From contig JAQTYB010000015.1 of the NCBI GenBank assembly GCA_028688475.1, forward strand, positions 1-33,541: a DNA stretch of 33,541 nt. The letters run 5' to 3'. Positions 32,664 to 33,541 of the stretch are shown one piece after another. Source of the stretch: Elusimicrobiales bacterium (GTDB lineage Bacteria > Elusimicrobiota > Elusimicrobia > Elusimicrobiales > Elusimicrobiaceae). Both the position numbers and the translations under genes were made by a program. Below the pieces are notes generated by a model. The model made no database searches and was not told the DNA's origin. It saw only the letters and a list, made by a program, of their open reading frames with translations. Positions within the stretch are counted from its first letter, which is position 1, and each line of letters opens with the position of its first letter.

Positions 32664-33527
32664 CTAAAACGCCAGATTGAACACCGCCCTGTAATAGTTG
32701 CGCCGTCCCGCGCCGCCCGGCGCCAGCAGATTGTAGCCCAGCTCAAGATTCGATTTTTCGACAATCTTCATGCGCATCCCCAGGGAGGCGACGTGCGTGC
32801 CCGGCGTGTCCCGCATATACTCCACATAATGATAGCCGAGGAACACGTTGGAATCGGGGTCGTCGGGCATGGTGCGCGTGTAGTCAAAGCCCGCGCTCCA
32901 CACCGGAAAATCCGTTTCGGCGGCGAACGCGCCGAGGTACGACAGCTGGTTCTGGTCCAGCGACGCCTCCGGCTGCGCGGTGTTTTTCACCCCGCGCAGA
33001 TACTGGAACGCCGCGGCGCTGAGCGCCAGGTAGAATTGCTTGAAATAATCCAGCTGGAACTGGAACTCGTAAGCCAGCTCCGGCAGCGTTTTCCGCGACG
33101 AGGAACCGTCCGCGTAGACGAACTTCGTATCCTGCGCCGCGCCGGCCAGCCCGAAAGCCAGCCGCTTTTTGACGTCGGGGTCCGGCGTTGCAAGCGCCCA
33201 GACGCGCTGGGCGTAAAGCCCGGCGGCGGAAGTGTCCACCAGCCTGTTGGGATGATAATAGAAGGGGCGAATGGTCCAAAGCCCCGCCGGCGACGCCGAA
33301 ACCCACGGCAGCCGCACCGACCAGACCGCATCGGCGAGCGCCGGATTTTTGACGACAGCCAGCTCCACACCCGCCATCGAGGAGGAGGAAACCGGGGTGA
33401 AAAACGACGCAGTGTCGGCCAGATAATCATGCGCCCCGAAAGCGACTTCCTCGCGCGCCCAGCCCGCCGCGCCGGCGCAGCGCGCGGCCAGCGCCAATAC
33501 CGCAAACAGCAAAACCCGTTTTTCCAT
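32664..33527 (-). CDS. Exported, probably outer-membrane beta-barrel protein of unknown function
   Basis: I do not recognise this family. The chosen start (ATG at 33527) gives 287 residues beginning MEKRVLLFAVLALAARCAGAAG, a Sec-type signal; an ATG at 33536 would overlap the -10 box. The mature part has many alternating strand-like segments with aromatic residues (for example LPELAYEFQFQLDYFKQFYLALSAAAF and SNLELGYNLLA) and ends in YRAVFNLAF. A C-terminal Phe is the usual end signal of outer-membrane barrels. It is cotranscribed with the histidine kinase. Porin-like or outer-membrane lipid/assembly roles are possible; none can be supported. Confidence 0.7.
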   Translation of the reverse strand: MEKRVLLFAVLALAARCAGAAGWAREEVAFGAHDYLADTASFFTPVSSSSMAGVELAVVKNPALADAVWSVRLPWVSASPAGLWTIRPFYYHPNRLVDTSAAGLYAQRVWALATPDPDVKKRLAFGLAGAAQDTKFVYADGSSSRKTLPELAYEFQFQLDYFKQFYLALSAAAFQYLRGVKNTAQPEASLDQNQLSYLGAFAAETDFPVWSAGFDYTRTMPDDPDSNVFLGYHYVEYMRDTPGTHVASLGMRMKIVEKSNLELGYNLLAPGGAGRRNYYRAVFNLAF

Positions 33528-33534
33528 AAGGCAC

Positions 33535-33540
33535 ATTATA
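33535..33540 (-). promoter_or_regulatory. -10 box next to the start of the barrel-like gene
   Basis: A perfect TATAAT on the minus strand (33540 to 33535) ends seven bases before the ATG at 33527, and no ribosome binding site lies between. This spacing predicts a leaderless mRNA, like that of the ATP-grasp gene. The -35 region is outside the window. Confidence 0.5.
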
Positions 33541-33541
33541 G

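Overview
The window is GC-rich and densely coded on both strands. The genes suggest an anaerobic or fermentative Gram-negative-type bacterium: the end of a group 4 (energy-converting) [NiFe]-hydrogenase operon, molybdenum hydroxylases, a carbamate kinase, several Sec-exported proteins, and a barrel-like protein ending in Phe. The protein style recalls Elusimicrobiota, but that placement is an impression, not a result. No rRNA, tRNA, CRISPR array or insertion sequence was seen.

Layout. (1) 1-3695, plus strand: hydrogenase membrane subunit (cut by the window edge), 2x[4Fe-4S] ferredoxin subunit, hydrogenase maturation protease, and an LtaS-type sulfatase-fold membrane enzyme. (2) 17250 down to 3650, minus strand: about 13.6 kb of nearly gapless, mostly ATGA-overlapping genes: moaD-like, mocA, xdhC, molybdenum hydroxylase set B (Mo, 2Fe-2S, FAD), an exported TldD-like protease with a metal-site-less TldE-like partner, hydroxylase set A (FAD, 2Fe-2S, Mo), surE and a small membrane protein. 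(3) 19158-17428, minus: IspH fused to a UbiA-like membrane prenyltransferase domain. (4) 19181-19713: two gene remnants. (5) 19715-21820: an esterase and an ATP-grasp enzyme diverging from a 43-bp promoter region. (6) 21891-23434, plus: NAD(P)H-hydrate epimerase and an FkbM methyltransferase. (7) 25597-23568, minus: exported FKBP isomerase, then a secreted RNase of the barnase/RNase Sa family followed directly by a barstar-family inhibitor. (8) 29497-25690, minus: carbamate kinase, a threonine-synthase-like enzyme and a second fold-type II PLP enzyme in one operon. (9) 33540-29694, minus: a barrel-like exported protein, a GAF sensor histidine kinase, and an exported papain-type protease preceded by an operator-like palindrome and a tandem repeat.

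How the genes work together. MocA, XdhC and the MoaD-like carrier fit cofactor supply and insertion for the two hydroxylases, which would oxidise heterocycles or aldehydes; the substrates cannot be read from the sequence. The carbamate kinase/PLP operon could recover ATP and ammonia from a carbamoylated product, which would suit purine or ureide breakdown, but the linking enzymes are not in the window. The points most worth a second look are the RNase-barstar pair, the exported TldD/TldE-like pair inside a molybdenum hydroxylase operon, the IspH-UbiA fusion, and the control region of the cysteine protease.
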